A stretch of DNA of 64,000 nucleotides from Lophius americanus. Its lineage: Eukaryota > Chordata > Actinopteri > Lophiiformes > Lophiidae. The stretch covers positions 9,882,001 through 9,946,000 of the forward strand of contig JBBDHG010000032.1 of NCBI GenBank assembly GCA_037951165.1. Direction: 5' to 3'. The notes under the pieces were generated by a model. It was given only the letters and a program-made list of their open reading frames with translations. It had not been told where the DNA came from and did no database searches. Numbering within the stretch: the stretch's first letter is position 1; the number at the start of each line of letters is the position of its first letter. Shown here piece after piece: positions 50,338 to 62,284 of the stretch. The translations under genes and the position numbers were made by a program.

Positions 50338-50764
50338 GATTATTATACTGTATAAATCAGTATACAGTAGATCACAACAGATCTTGAGGCTAAAAGGGAA
50401 TACTGTGAACTGATTTATGCAGACACTGCATGCAGTGCAAACAACATTATATACTAATATGTTGAATAGACAGTAACAGTAGGAGGCTGGAATTGGTTGC
50501 GTAGGCCACTCCATCACCCTACATGAGAGGAATGAGATATCCAATATGTCTTATGGTATTATTGCGGGTCCCATTGTAGCTGAATGTCTGCTTATTGCAG
50601 ACAGGTTTCCATGGTTTTATAGTAGCATGTATCAAAAATATAATATAGAACAAAACGTTTAAAATTCACAACGTAGAGTTTTACACTTTCCATAGGACAT
50701 GTTATTCCAGTATACATAGCTCCTGTGTGCTCTCCATAATTCTTTAAGTGCTCATCGCTTAGAT

Positions 50765-51180
50765 AGATAATTATAATAATACATTCAATTTGTAATGCAC
50801 TTTACAATTGGATCAAATCTCAAAGTGCTACAAGGTAAAAGCAAATAAAAACATCAACAAAAATATATGATTATAATATTAATTATATAATTATATATTA
50901 TATAAAAACATGACCGAAAAGCCGCAATGTTGATTAAAAGTTATAGGTTCTGATAAAAAGGAAAGTTTTAAGTCTTTTTTTAAAGGGGTAGCAGAACAGG
51001 CTCGATCATCCATGGTGCTGAGCTTAGTCCGGAGAAGGAGGAGGCGGTATGAGTGGGTAGAACGGAGGGATTGTGTTGAGGTCAGTGGGGTGAATAGTTG
51101 TTTTAGGTAGGGGGGTGCGTTGCCATGGATGCACTGGTGAGTGAGGAGAGAGATCTTATAATCAAAATGCATTTTAGATG
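50765..51180 (-). pseudogene. LINE 3' end with ORF C-terminal remnant
   Basis: The minus frame 51172-50891 (93 codons) starts with 'KISLLTHQCIHGNAPPYLKQL' and continues through a 'SLRSTHSYRLLLLRTKLST' segment. This corresponds to the conserved C-terminal tail of L2/Rex-type LINE ORF2 proteins ('LTYKCLHGLAPPYL...LRSS...L..P'). Beyond it the sequence 'aatctcaaagtgctacaagg' (about 50817-50836) is a standard retroelement 3' UTR phrase. 5'-truncated, as is usual for LINE copies, and not functional. Confidence 0.65.
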
Positions 51181-51639
51181 CTTTTTACTTTTAGATGCAT
51201 TTTATATACTATAATAGATAGATTCAAAGATATCTATATAGATATATAGATATAATTCAAAGTTTGATAATACCTTACAAATTTGTATCCTGAAGCAGGT
51301 TGGACAAAAACTTCATTGTTATTTACAGCAATGGTTTTACTTGGGAATAGTGGCGAGGATGCTATCATTTTGATTATGGCTGCAGTTTTGTGCTAATTGC
51401 AGTCACTGTAATATTCACAGCCTCCAGATTAATGGGGTTGAATGTTAGCTACAGTAGATGTGTCTATGGAAATGTTTTGAGCCGTACCAAACAGCTTTGG
51501 TTTTCTCCATAGTTGTATGTAAGCACAGTCCATTTACCAACCGTTTACTTTTTCCCTGCCTGTCTTCATCTGACACAGCTGTCAGATGAGTAAGTTAGTC
51601 AAAATTGACTCATAGGGGAAGATTTTTATCACTGTCATT

Positions 51640-51780
51640 CACCCTTCATGTTTATTACAACAGGTGATATTTGATGAGTCCCTCTTTGGGTGCTTAGTAC
51701 TGGTGTTGGTGGCTGATGACACTGCTGTGACGGATGATGCTGGGTAGAGTAGTGGAGGTGGAGGGCATGGGAACCATCAT
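51640..51780 (-). repeat. Family B copy
   Basis: In reverse complement: 'cagcagtgtcatcagccacc' and 'aacaccagtactaagcaccc', then 'aaagagggactcatc'. It matches the core of the copies at 19.4, 26.7, 35.0 and 37.9 kb but is more diverged at the edges. Confidence 0.55.
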
Positions 51781-52509
51781 CAAAAAAGGCCCAGTGAACA
51801 AGTGGAGAATATATTTATAAAAGCAGTAGCAAGACGATCGGCTTATGATGAATTTGTGCCACTGTGATTGGATATCACATGATGCCGCAGAACGTGAAGC
51901 GGGTAATTCAAACTAAACATGTGTGAAAGGTGAAAATGATCGACAGGTATGAGCACAGACTGGGGCCCAATTATGCAATGGGATTGTTTGAATGAACTTA
52001 CACTGGAAGTTCATTTGTTTTTAAGTGCCCCCTCCCAAAAAAAGAGGAGATATTGGGTTACCGTTGTCTGTCTGTCCCTCCGTCCGTAAGAGGAAAAGTT
52101 TATCCACCGCCTTTCATTTGAACAGAATTCAAATAATTTAATACAATTTCAATTTTTTTTTTGCTGATCCTTACACTTTTAGGCAGTTTTGACGTAAAGT
52201 TTGATGTGGCTCGTAGACTTTATTTGTCTCTCTTCAAAAATTGCTGGACAGAATTATGTTCAATTTCAATTTTTTTTAAATTTTATAAATAAAAAAAAAC
52301 AACATGATTATGCGCGCTAATTTAACCCTGATGTAGGTCTGCAATCTAGGATGTAAGTCTTTTTATTGTACAGGTTCCGATCTCTGTGGATGCTTTCAAA
52401 GGCAGACATTATGACTTGTCAAAGCCGGAAAAGCCCTGTTAGAAATAATGACTAATAATAATGGTTCAGATGTATTAAGATGTTTCAGGAAGACAAACCA
52501 TATTGCATA

Positions 52510-52800
52510 CTATTGCATACTACCTCTGCTTGTTGACTTTCAAAAAATGCTGGGAAAGTTCCATTGTATATTTTTCGCACTAGGGAGAGCTTTATCTTCA
52601 AAAACTTTCAATCTGTAATTTCTCAACCATTTGTTCGATTTAATCCAAATTTGTGCATATGAATTGTGTTTTAATCTAATGGATATTATTTTACTCAATA
52701 CAATTGTATGAAAAACACTATTTTTGGACATAACTTCACTTCAGGAGTTCAATCTGGGAATTGTTTGTGCAACACAGGGGATTGGAGACTTTTCAGGAAT
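52510..52800 (-). repeat. Family A copy
   Basis: In reverse complement it contains 'ggattaaatcgaacaaatgg', 'gagaaattacagattg' and 'gctctccctagtgcg'. The last phrase recurs as 'gctctccctagtgagt' at 58659 in another family A copy. Confidence 0.6.
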
Positions 52801-52999
52801 ACACCATTTCTTTCGGGATAATAGCATATCCCTAGTTATTTTTAGTGCCTCTGCCTCCTGCTTCCAGCTCTTCTACGTTCTTGTAAAATGTTGTGTCACC
52901 ATGGGAAGTAACAGGATGCTGCTGAGTGATTTCAGCCTCGTCCTTTTCGATTTCATTGAAAAATTCAGGCAATGTCTTGTCTTGGTTTAGATAGAGATA

Positions 53000-54875
53000 T
53001 TGAAACAATTACACTAAATGCAGTTAGGTCAACATAAATGCTTTTTCGCACAGCGAAATGCAAGTCACACATTCAGAGGAGTGTAGTGGGAATCTATTTA
53101 TTTTCCCCTCCTCACCCTTCAAAGTGCATCATAATGATTAGGAAGGGTGTGCTTACTTTGATTTCGTAATACACTATATAATCACTATTCACTTGAGTGA
53201 AAATATCTTCCCCATATTAAATAAAAGGAATTAGAACTGGCTATTGGTAATCCTAATGCAAATGTATGATTCAATTACACTAAGGTCCTGAGCATAGGTC
53301 ATGTGCTAAATCTTGAAGTTAAGCTGCAAATCCTCTTTAGTCTGAAGGTCCCAGCCATAATCTTCAGGATATTGTTGTTTTTGGTCACATTAATTCCACT
53401 GTTTTGCGGTGACCTGTCAGTGCACGGGTGCAAGAGTGAACATAAGTAGGTTTTTTCCGTGTTTGCATTTAAACGTCTGTAATCTTTGCAAGGAAAGGAT
53501 ACTCAGGTTTCTGTTCCATACACAAATGGTTTGTCAGAATTCTCTCTCCTGTCTCTCAAACACATGCACTTAGGTTAGCAGAGGTTAGAAGAGGACATAC
53601 GCTCTAGGACGATTCAGTAATCAGGAAAGGTTTAGTTCTGAGCGAAGCAAGAGTGGTTTAGTACGTATTTTGGCTTCGAGGCATAGAGAGAGAGATAGAG
53701 AGAAAGAGAGAGAGCGAGAGAGAGAGAGAGAGAGATCAGACAGCTTCAATGTAGAGTCATCTTCAGAAAATGTGAGCTGTAGATTGAATACATGTACACA
53801 GCTTTTTGTTTCCCCAACTGTTCATAATGCAGTAATGGTGTGAACATTTTTGTCGACTGCCTGACTGATCTGTGGTCTGCTCATGCATTCGAGAGGGCTT
53901 CAAGTGGATTACCACATAATATCAACAAAAGTAACTCCTGATTTATTTGAACATCATAGTAAAACAATAAGCATACACACTGGTGGAATACATTAAGGAT
54001 TACTATGACATTTCTATCCGTTTGAAATTTGATTTGCATTTTAAAAGGTGCATACTTTTAAACAAATACGATTTAATTAAAAAAATTTCAAGTGGTGCTT
54101 GGGAGTTCAATGTAAGTACTTGGAGCGTGGTGTATTAGTGGGGCTTGGGTTGAAGGTACAGCAGATGTGCTGTAAACATGGAGAGTGTCAGAGATAGTAA
54201 TTTTTTAATGCACACAAACACACAAACATGGACTCCACTCCCCACTCCTATGTCTGGCTGTGCAGCTCAGCAGAGAGGCTGATATGAGAACAGATAGACA
54301 TTTCCATGTAGTTGCTGCGGGTTATGCACACTGGACAGCCACATAACCCCAACACATTACTCTGGAGTCAGACTAAATCAGGCACAATGCATGTTCTTCT
54401 ACAGTATGTTTGAGCAATAAGGGTCACGTCAGTGCATGCTGCTCCGAATGCGTGTACAAATGTGTTATAATACAGTGCATGCATACTGTGCATCTCAGTC
54501 CATGTGTCCGCACGCTAAAGCACATTTCCGTATTGCCAAGAGAGTCGATTTCTTCGAATATCTGCTGTACCCAGGATGAAAACGATGTAATGTGTAATAG
54601 CCCTTAGTTTCCTAGTTTTCCTAAGGGGAGCAATTACAATAGTGTTGAAAAATGGTCTAGCTAGAGAGAAACAGTAGAAACAAGAGGTTACACAAATCCG
54701 AAAAGTTATGCAATCCGGAGGGAAGTGGCTAAACAGTGGCTAATTATGTAGTTTGCTCATTTGTCTAATGTTCGACAAACTCCCAATGTAAAACTCCCAT
54801 GTAATCTCTTACAGTTCTTCTTAATTTTCAGAGAGATGTTGAAGCAGTGGTTGAACATGAGTCATTAACATTTCT
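53000..54875. other. Intronic stretch without genes
   Basis: Holds a (GA)n array at 53684-53736. Nothing else recognised. Confidence 0.5.
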
Positions 54876-55349
54876 TATATAGGGCTGAACAATTATGGCC
54901 AAAATGATAATCAAAATTATTTTGATCCATATTGAGATTGTGATTATGTGTTACATTTTTTCACTATTATATAATTGACTTTCAGCTTCTTGTACAGCTT
55001 CATTGTTTTGCTTTACTACTCAACAGCTCTGAGATAATAATAATAATAATAATAATACATTTAATTTATAATTCATTTATTATATGATATCCCTCTCTTC
55101 CCACTTCCCCTCGAGGTTTTACATACACTCCATGTACCGCCACTATTATTGAGAGAGGGAATCACATGCCCAGACACTTTGTTCGTTACTCACAGTGGAT
55201 TATTGTCTTCAAGTGGAATGTGATAACATTGACAATTTCAGCGTGTCCCGAAGAATCGGATTGAATCTGTTATTTGTGATGCTTTGCGACGCAGACACAA
55301 TTTTAAAGCAGCCTTTGCATGTGAAACTTCATTTGTCTGAGGGAAATTC

Positions 55350-55530
55350 ATTTTCTGCTTTGCCCCATCCCTGAGGGAGCAGTGGGCAGCTCCTGTGAAA
55401 CCCGGGGATCAATTTGGGTTCAGGGTTTTGCTCAAGGACACAATATGTAGACTTACTGAGGGTACAATCGGCTACCTTCCTATCTGCCAACTGGGAAACG
55501 GCCGCTCTATCAACTGAGTTACAACTTTTT
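55350..55530 (-). repeat. tRNA-derived SINE, second type, 5' part
   Basis: Reverse complement begins 'gttgtaactcagttgataga', a tRNA-like A box region ('taactcagttga'), then 'gtgtccttgagcaaaaccct' and 'ctgctccctcagggatgggg'. A different body from the AFC-like SINE, shared with 59.0-59.26 kb. Confidence 0.6.
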
Positions 55531-55564
55531 TGTAATTGTATTAGATTTGTTCTTGGTTGACATC

Positions 55565-55655
55565 ACCTGCTCCCTCAGGGATGGGTCAAATGTAGGAAAT
55601 AATTTCATAATGTTGTCCTGTAAGTATGTACTGTGTATAACAACTTGATAATAAT
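55565..55655 (+). repeat. tRNA-derived SINE, second type, 3' part, inverted to the previous
   Basis: 'ctgctccctcagggatgggt', 'caaatgtaggaaataatttc', 'gttgtcctgtaagtatgtac' and 'tgtataacaacttgataata' match the 3' half of the SINE at 59.1-59.27 kb. It lies about 35 bp from, and opposite in sense to, the 5' part. Confidence 0.6.
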
Positions 55656-55876
55656 AATCATATGTCTTACTTTATCTATTTTTATTACATCTGAAATACT
55701 TGTTGTGTTGTTTCAAGCAACTGATCCTCCTTGAGGTACGAGCTCTTCGACCTTCTGCTCCTCCAGGCATTTAATGTTCATTTGGCTATGGCTTCATCTA
55801 CTATAGTTTATGCGATTCTTCTGGACTGCATTCAAGATATTTTTGCACAGATGGTGTTGTGCAGAGAACAGCTGTA

Positions 55877-55992
55877 ATGCAAATCAACTGTTCCCCAAAC
55901 CATAGCCTGACCCGATTGGTCAATCAGAGAGCTAAGGAGCCCTGATTGACCTGATCGGTCAGGAAATGGTTTTGGGAAAGTTTGATTTGCAT
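55877..55992. repeat. Long imperfect hairpin, 51-nt arms
   Basis: 55877-55927 pairs with 55942-55992 across a 14-nt loop. Without gaps, 40 of 51 positions are complementary, and the outer 11 and inner 9 pairs are perfect. The size is compatible with a small-RNA precursor or with the palindromic core of a MITE. Confidence 0.85.
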
Positions 55993-56204
55993 CCTGAGGG
56001 AAAAATGCATTTTAATTGTCAATATTGCTAAATCATGTTTAATTACTTTTCCCAAAAAAGATTGAGATTGAGATTAAACAATGCAGTTCTATATTTAATT
56101 CCATTGGAGAATCAAGTTACATTTTGATATCAACCAATTTGTCTCAAATCATCACTGTTAGGTAAAGCAAGGGGGTATTAAGCAATCAGAAACATGGGGG
56201 GTCA

Positions 56205-56285
56205 TCGGGGGCTGATATTTGGCGGGGTACACTCTGGACAGGTTGCCAGTTTAATAACAACATGGAGAGACCGACAACCAAAAAC
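56205..56285 (-). repeat. Mermaid-type SINE fragment
   Basis: 'ggcggggtacactctggaca' and 'ggttgccagtttaataacaa' followed by 'catggagagaccgacaacc' are the reverse complement of the 3' body of the SINE at 24.4-24.7 kb. Confidence 0.6.
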
Positions 56286-56289
56286 TACA

Positions 56290-57970
56290 GGTCTAATGTC
56301 TGAAACATATATATGGCAGCTAAAGCCTATGAATGCAAAATTTCAAAAGAGGATATATTAAATCCCTAAACAATGCCACCCCATCTCGTATCATGGCAAA
56401 CAATATGAAGATGCCCTTCCTTGCCTAGATAAGAGTCATTTTTTCTCAGAATGTTTTAGCAGTCCTCAAAATTAGCTCAGAAGATTTTGTTAATTTATGC
56501 AGAGTAAGAGAGATGGTTTGCTTTGACGGCAAAAATTAATGCATATTATTCAATTTATTTCAAGCAACCGGATGTTTTTTGGGGCTCTTTGGCCTGAAGA
56601 CGCATTGTTGGATTTAACTAGTTTATATATATGCAATTGATAGTGACCTTAGTCTGAGGGAGTGCTTTGTCAGAGTGAGACAAGAGTTGCAGTGTGCATA
56701 TTCTTTCAGCGCCGTTGTCTTCGTCTGGGGTCTTGACTTTGTCAGATTCCTTGTGTGTTAATATTCAGAAATACTAAAACGTCCTTTAGTGACAACTTTG
56801 TTAAGGACCTGCTCTACAGCCACCTCTGCTGAAATACTTTGGACAGTTGCTGAGGATTGTCTAGGTCATTTCGTCTTTCAGCAGAGAGTTTGTAACGATG
56901 TTCATTTTGCAGTTAAGTTCCAGAGTTGCCATAAGGGTGCCATGACCTTTCTTTTTTTTTTTAAAGGAAAACAAAGTTAATTCCTTTCTCCTGAAAACAA
57001 CCATCCTGCTCGCCATCCTCCTGGACAACCACCACAACTACATTGCCTCAAAGCTCAATATCAAATCACTCACAATTTTGCCTACAACATTTGTCATTTT
57101 AAGAGTCTAAGTCCTCACATAATTGTATGTTGGACATCAAACCATTGGAAAATTCACAGTTTCAAAAGAGAAAATATTTGTTATCAAATGTCAGATGAAT
57201 AAAACTGTTTTTATTCATACAGGCTAAACATGGAAGAGTAAAGAAGGATAAAGATTCAGCTTTTAAATATTAAATGTTCAGCCAGTACATTCTCAAGGTT
57301 GTGTGGACTGCTTTCCTAAAATCGAATGGAAGCAGTTTTATTTTGCTCTTAACTGCATAACATTAACTAATCAAAATGTACAGTAGTTCATTAAATAAAA
57401 ATCTGTTAACCAGTGTTTCATTTATCTCAAATTCGAGCTTTAAATGAGCTCTCATTACTGTTGACCTCTCCACAGATGGATCTGACCTCTGAAACTGTTC
57501 AGTAAAAATTAATAATCATTGAAAAGAAGCCAAATGTGTGGAAATTCTCTTCTTTTGTCCATCTTGGCAGGACATTAAGGGGACCTGATGGGATGTTGCC
57601 AGCTACCTGCTTTGCAGACATATTGAATAGGTTCTACTGGCAGCTACCATTGGCAAATGTGAAAGAAGAGAAGAGCCAACGGGATCTGCCTGACTTGGCT
57701 TTTGATAAGAAATGGTCTGAGCGTCACAGGATTGATATATCATTTTCAGCCAAATATAGCGAGTGCTTCCATTGTATTTCACTCCTGTCTTTTAAATGTC
57801 TGCTTGTTTGGAAGCCAGGAAGTGTTACAGGTTACCACACATCGCAAAAAAAAGGGAACACATTCAATTGTACTTTATATTGAAACTTTATTTTGTGGCA
57901 GGCCTATGGAAGCAATTAATCTAGAGTGATCCTAGAATAACATTATGATAATTTAATTACTGCATTACAT
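56290..57970. other. Intronic stretch without recognised genes
   Basis: The 115-codon + frame at 57536-57883 has normal-looking composition but no motif, splice context or second block. I treat it as probably chance. Confidence 0.4.
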
Positions 57971-57977
57971 TACTTTA

Positions 57978-58245
57978 TAGCGCAGCTTGGTGGCGTCATA
58001 GCAAGTAGGATGTGGTTAAATCCACAAGGGAACCTGGAGCCTTTCTGTGTTGAGTGCATGTTCTCCTTCTGTTTGCGAGGGTTCCCTGCAGGCAAGTGCT
58101 GCAACGTCCTCTCACACTACTGAAGTAGTGACTCTAAAAAATGCCTGTGGGTATGAATATGAGCATCAATAGTAGTTTATCGCTCAGCCAATTTCAGAAG
58201 GAACTAGCTCCAGCTCCCTGTGACACTGAGCAGGATTAGAAAAAC
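57978..58245 (+). repeat. Mermaid-type SINE, degraded copy
   Basis: 'gcgcagcttggtggcgtcat', 'cctttctgtgttgagtgcat', 'gttctccttctgtttgcgag' and 'gacactgagcaggatta' keep the family order with many changes. Confidence 0.6.
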
Positions 58246-58329
58246 CAGGCCTACGCTGTCATCCTTGACAGCAAGGTTATATCCCAGAAAAGCCCGCAAA
58301 CCACTGTATTGTATAGGCAATTTTAACTC

Positions 58330-58985
58330 CTCAAATTCAATTTGACCCATTTAAAATCTCGAACAGTCCATATTGACTCAAATTAACTATTTCTATAAGG
58401 ATAGCAATATGATCAGATCTCAGAATGCCTTTTTTTTATTTTTGAGCTCAGTAATAAAACAATATAGATTTCAACGTGCCAATCCATATGAGTTAAATGT
58501 AGGCACAGTTGGATCTATGGCAAAAAAACATTATAGCCCCCCTATTGATTGAAACCTGAACAATTACAGTAAAATATCCGGCGCTTCATGTTAGATTTCT
58601 TTGAAGCGGCGCCTATAAGGTTAATTTGCACTAAATTGGACAAATATAATGCAAAAGAGCTCTCCCTAGTGAGTAAAATATGAACTATTAGAGTAAAACA
58701 TCATATATGAAATAGATCTTCTTGAGTCCAATCGTGTACATCAATTTGGACTAAATCAGACCATTGGTTGAAAAATTATAGCCCGAAAACTAAAATTTCC
58801 CCAAACCAATCTAGTTCTTCCTCACACTAAGATCTATTGGGATGCCAAATATGACATTGATTGATGAAATAGTTATTGAGTTATCGTGTTGACAGGAAGC
58901 ATCTGCGGCATGGCAGGTAGCACACGTGGCGGTAATGATTCCATAATTGTCTGACCTTTCGGGGATTTAATGAATGAATCAAGAC
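58330..58985 (+). repeat. Unclassified interspersed repeat, family A (long copy)
   Basis: 'cttcttgagtccaatcgtgt', 'ttggactaaatcagaccatt', 'aatctagttcttcctcacac' and 'ggcggtaatgattccataat' run in the same order as at 9.1 and 15.5 kb. The 3' end 'tttcggggatttaatgaatg' matches 'ttttggggatataataaata' at 16.1 kb. Confidence 0.65.
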
Positions 58986-59009
58986 TATAACATATCGCTT
59001 AAAAACTTG

Positions 59010-59265
59010 TCCTTTAGATTTTGAAGAGGGCACAGCTGCTGTCCCATAATCCGGATATTGGCGGTTTAATCCCAGCCCTTTATGCTACATGCCATGGGGT
59101 CCTTGAGCAAGACCCTGAAAGCTCACTTGCTCCCCAGATGCTCCACAGGGCCGGCCCACTGCTCCTCAGGGATGGATCAAATACAGAGTACAGAAATCAC
59201 AGATGTATTTCACAAAGTTGTCCTGTATGTATCTGATGTACAACAACGTGATGAATTAAATAAGA
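59010..59265 (+). repeat. tRNA-derived SINE, second type
   Basis: Head 'gggcacagctgctgtcccat' with a weak B box ('ggtttaatcc'), then 'ggtccttgagcaagaccctg', 'ctgctcctcagggatggatc', 'aaagttgtcctgtatgtatc' and 'gtacaacaacgtgatgaatt'. It ends directly in an ATT array, the usual simple tail. Confidence 0.65.
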
Positions 59266-59266
59266 A

Positions 59267-59281
59267 TTATTATTATTATTA

Positions 59282-59330
<49 letters not shown>

Positions 59331-59355
59331 GATTATTATTATTATGATTATTGTT
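59267..59355 (+). repeat. (ATT)n microsatellite
   Basis: Trinucleotide array grown from the SINE tail. It explains the poly-Tyr and poly-Asn frames on the two strands. Confidence 0.98.
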
Positions 59356-59539
59356 ATATTGATATAAACCCGGCATATTTGTTTCTTCCATGTTTCCCAC
59401 TTCTGTAAAAAGTTACCAAAGATTGAAACTGAATTGAAAAATGTTTATAGAAATTATTTTATCGGATTAACTTTTAGCATTTTACAATGCATAGCTCTGC
59501 AGTTTATCTTATCTGTGTCATGTGTGTAAATTGGTGTGT

Positions 59540-59620
59540 GCTACTCTTTGCGCCTTTTAATTATCCCTTGGGGACAGTTAAAGGAATTGAATTTTATTGA
59601 ATTGAATTGAATTGAATGGT
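59540..59620 (+). repeat. Retroelement 3' tail with (TTGAA)n
   Basis: 'ttaattatcccttggggaca' and then 'ttgaattgaattgaattg' is a common teleost SINE/LINE ending with a pentamer tail. Confidence 0.55.
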
Positions 59621-59934
59621 CTTTGAATTGTATCATCCCTCTTATCAAACTAAACAGACAATGTGATTTAAATGACATATTCAAACTCAAAATACACTTA
59701 AATGAAGGCCAAAGTTTTTCACATAGCGAGAAAGATAAGACAAATTAAAGGTTGAATTCACTTTAAATGCGTGCATGAAGTTAAGTTCAAGGATAAATAA
59801 AAATTAAAAATTAAATTCTTTGGATCAAAACACTAGGGATGAAAGTTTGATGACAAACAATTGAGTACAATGGCAACAAAAGGCAACTCTCTCTTCGGAA
59901 TTCTCTCGCTTCATGATAAAACTGCTACCAGAGG

Positions 59935-60110
59935 TAGAGCCTCTGAGATCCTGAGGCAAAGTGTTCCAGAGGTGAGGTCCACATTGACTGAAAGCCGGTT
60001 CCCCATGTTAAGTTCGTTGTGTGGACTAGGAAGCCAGCTGCTTAGGATCTCAGGGATCTACTTGAGACAAATATATAAAGCTACAAACCTCAGTTATGAA
60101 AGAGATGTAG
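59935..60110 (+). repeat. LINE-derived (L2-like 3' region) fragment
   Basis: 'aaagtgttccagaggtgagg', 'ccacattgactgaaagccgg' and 'gcttaggatctcagggatct' resemble the 3' region of L2-type teleost LINEs ('tgttccagag...actgaaaagcccggtcccc...gatctcag'). The 105-codon + frame over it is not a gene. Confidence 0.5.
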
Positions 60111-60419
60111 AAAAAGAAGAGGACATAACACAGCGAAGGAGAATCAGGAAGAAAAAAGTGGAGAGAAGATTCTTCTAGTGTTTCCATCTATCTCAGGGAC
60201 GTGTCTGTGTCTGGAAGCATGTTAGATAGGGTCAATCTAAGGTCACAGAGGTGCATGAATGGAAGAGAAATGACCCGTCTGCCAATTTATTCTTCATATT
60301 GCTTTCTAATATATTTTTAGATGTCTTCCCTTTTCTTTTCCCTTTTTCCGAACAAATCCTTTGATGAAACACACCTTTGCTGTTTCACAGCAAGGGAAAG
60401 TAAACAAGGGTCCTGAATG

Positions 60420-60720
60420 CTCTGCGCAAAAGTTGGGGGTATTGGAAAATCGTCATCCCGTCTGCAGATCCTTTGTGTTAAGGGGATAACTCAAAAATTG
60501 GCATTTGCAACTTTCATACCCACAAAGAACGCAGTGCGAGGAAGAACTAGATTGATTTTGGGAGAGTTTGGTTGTATATTTCATAAGGAATATATATATA
60601 TATATATATATACACAGTTTTTCCGACATCGGATTCAATTTGAAGGGTTGAATCATGGAGATTGCTTTATGCAGAGCATGGGATTGGGAGTTTTTCTGTG
60701 ATATATCCTTGCTGTCAGGG
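60420..60720 (-). repeat. Family A fragment
   Basis: 'ggggataactcaaaaattgg', 'actttcatacccacaaagaa' and 'gaggaagaactagattgatt' correspond, in reverse complement, to the 'ccagttcttcctcata ... gtctatgtgggtgt' part of family A at 9.3 kb. A (TA)n run (about 60591-60612) interrupts it. Confidence 0.55.
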
Positions 60721-61429
60721 GCAGCAGCATTGGCTTGGTTATTAATTAGTTCAGAAAGCTTTAAAAAGGTCTAACAAAAATAAGGGAAAACAGACAATCC
60801 AATGGCCTACTCTACACATAAATGAAACCTCTGACAACAGCTTCACAGACTCAATTTTTTCATCTACAATAATGCTGACTTTTCTGCAGCGTCATCTTTG
60901 TTTAAATTATGGCAAACTTATTCTGTTGAGAAGCCAGGATGCCTACGAATACGACTTTTAGACTTTTCTTTGTGGCTCATTTAAATTTTCATGTTCTGTG
61001 TTAAAGTGCAGCTCTAAATTGATATACTAGTCACATATTTATTACCATCTCTCATTATTAACCTTCCATCTGCATCAGCTCTCCTTTTCTGGGACACGTT
61101 GGTAGTGAAAACCGTCTGGCGAGAGTTCCATGGATTTGTTTTTATGGATCCCACTGCTTTTTTTTAACTTAGAAAATAGCATACAATCGATGTATCAGCA
61201 CTGCTTGCTGCTCGGTTAAAAACCAGCCACAAGAAAGTCACAAAAGCAGCCAGATAATGCATCCTTGTTTGTCTAATACGAAAAGCATTAATATTCCCCT
61301 GAATCAACAGTGTGATAAACAGTTACGTAGACCGGTCACAATCCTTTCAAAGGATCTGAGCTCACTTGTTAGTGTTTGTTTCATCTTAATGTATTTGAAT
61401 AATCGCCTCTGTTCAATGATCTATTTATA

Positions 61430-61690
61430 TCCCAGACATAATATCTTAACCGTTGGTCCGATTTAGTCCAAATTTTGTGCATCTGAATCGACTTGACGAA
61501 GACAATCTTTCTTTTCATTTTGAACTCATAAGGGGCTGCTTTCTACATGAAAAACACTGTTTTCAGCACATAACTCAAAAATAAAAATGTATGGATCGTT
61601 TTCAAATGTATAACCCCATACACCTTACCGTGAGGAAGATCTGGAATCATTTTTGGGGAAGGATTGGTTGTATATGTGTACACTGTAAAT
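61430..61690 (-). repeat. Family A copy
   Basis: 'aaccgttggtccgatttagt' followed by 'ccaaattttgtgcatctgaa' and 'tcgacttgacg' is the reverse complement of the family A core. 'cttaccgtgaggaagatctgga' corresponds to 'ccagttcttcctcata'. Confidence 0.65.
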
Positions 61691-61797
61691 ATGAATTGAC
61701 TAGAGGATATGTATCTTGTTTATATAATAATTCACCTATATTTAAAAAAAAATTGTTCATACTTTACTCATCATGTTTTTTTCTCCTGAGAAGACAA

Positions 61798-61840
61798 TTG
61801 CAGCCATGTGACTTTGCAGCCATGTGACTTTGCAGCCATG
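61798..61840 (+). repeat. 16-bp tandem repeat, 2.7 copies
   Basis: Unit 'ttgcagccatgtgact', two exact copies and a partial third. Confidence 0.95.
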
Positions 61841-62284
61841 TTGCAGGTGCACAGGTGCTTCTCCATTCCAAGCCGTTGAATCCAGAAATGAATGGCACAT
61901 ACTTATTCTAACTTTGCAATAATTTACCTGACAACTAATAGTCAGCTTAAATGTTTTAAAATTGGATGCCCTGGGTAGGCCAAATCAATCACATTCCAAT
62001 ATGTGGACATGTGTTAGTCCAAGAATATTAACACATCATGGATGGATGCGTTCATTGTGCTGATAATAATACCGGGATGTATTTATTGAGAGAGAAAATT
62101 GTGTTGTACACATTACAAAACATTTTTGACCAACAGGCCTTTCATTTTGCAACATTTGGTCTACACTTTTGTTTTGCCATCTATCAAATGCTCCTTTATA
62201 TGAACAGGAAGTGATGAATAATTCATTGCAAAATGAGAGTGCAATGGTTTTAGAACTAATATTCGTTTAAGTATAAAGTGGATA

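Larger units (their letters stand above)
54877..56093. mobile_element. Possible non-autonomous hAT-type element carrying nested repeats
   Basis: The left end 'tatagggctgaacaattatg' followed by 'gccaaaatgataatcaaaat' and the right end, whose reverse complement starts 'tatagaactgcattgtttaa' then 'tctcaatctcaatctttt', match the two ends of a common teleost element with ends like 'agggctgcacgattatggcc'. The ends fit each other only imperfectly. Inside lie a (TAA)n run (55034-55056), two SINE fragments in opposite orientation and a long hairpin (55877-55992). Confidence 0.5.

Noticed and set aside
51668..51750. Possible grid2 exon 2, from 'atatttgatgagtcc' (I-F-D-E-S)
   Set aside because: The similarity ends after five residues, a stop follows, and the text belongs to a family B repeat also present outside the gene.
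57536..57883. 115-codon + frame with normal composition
   Set aside because: No recognisable motif, no partner exon and no splice context. A length expected a few times by chance in this much AT-rich DNA.
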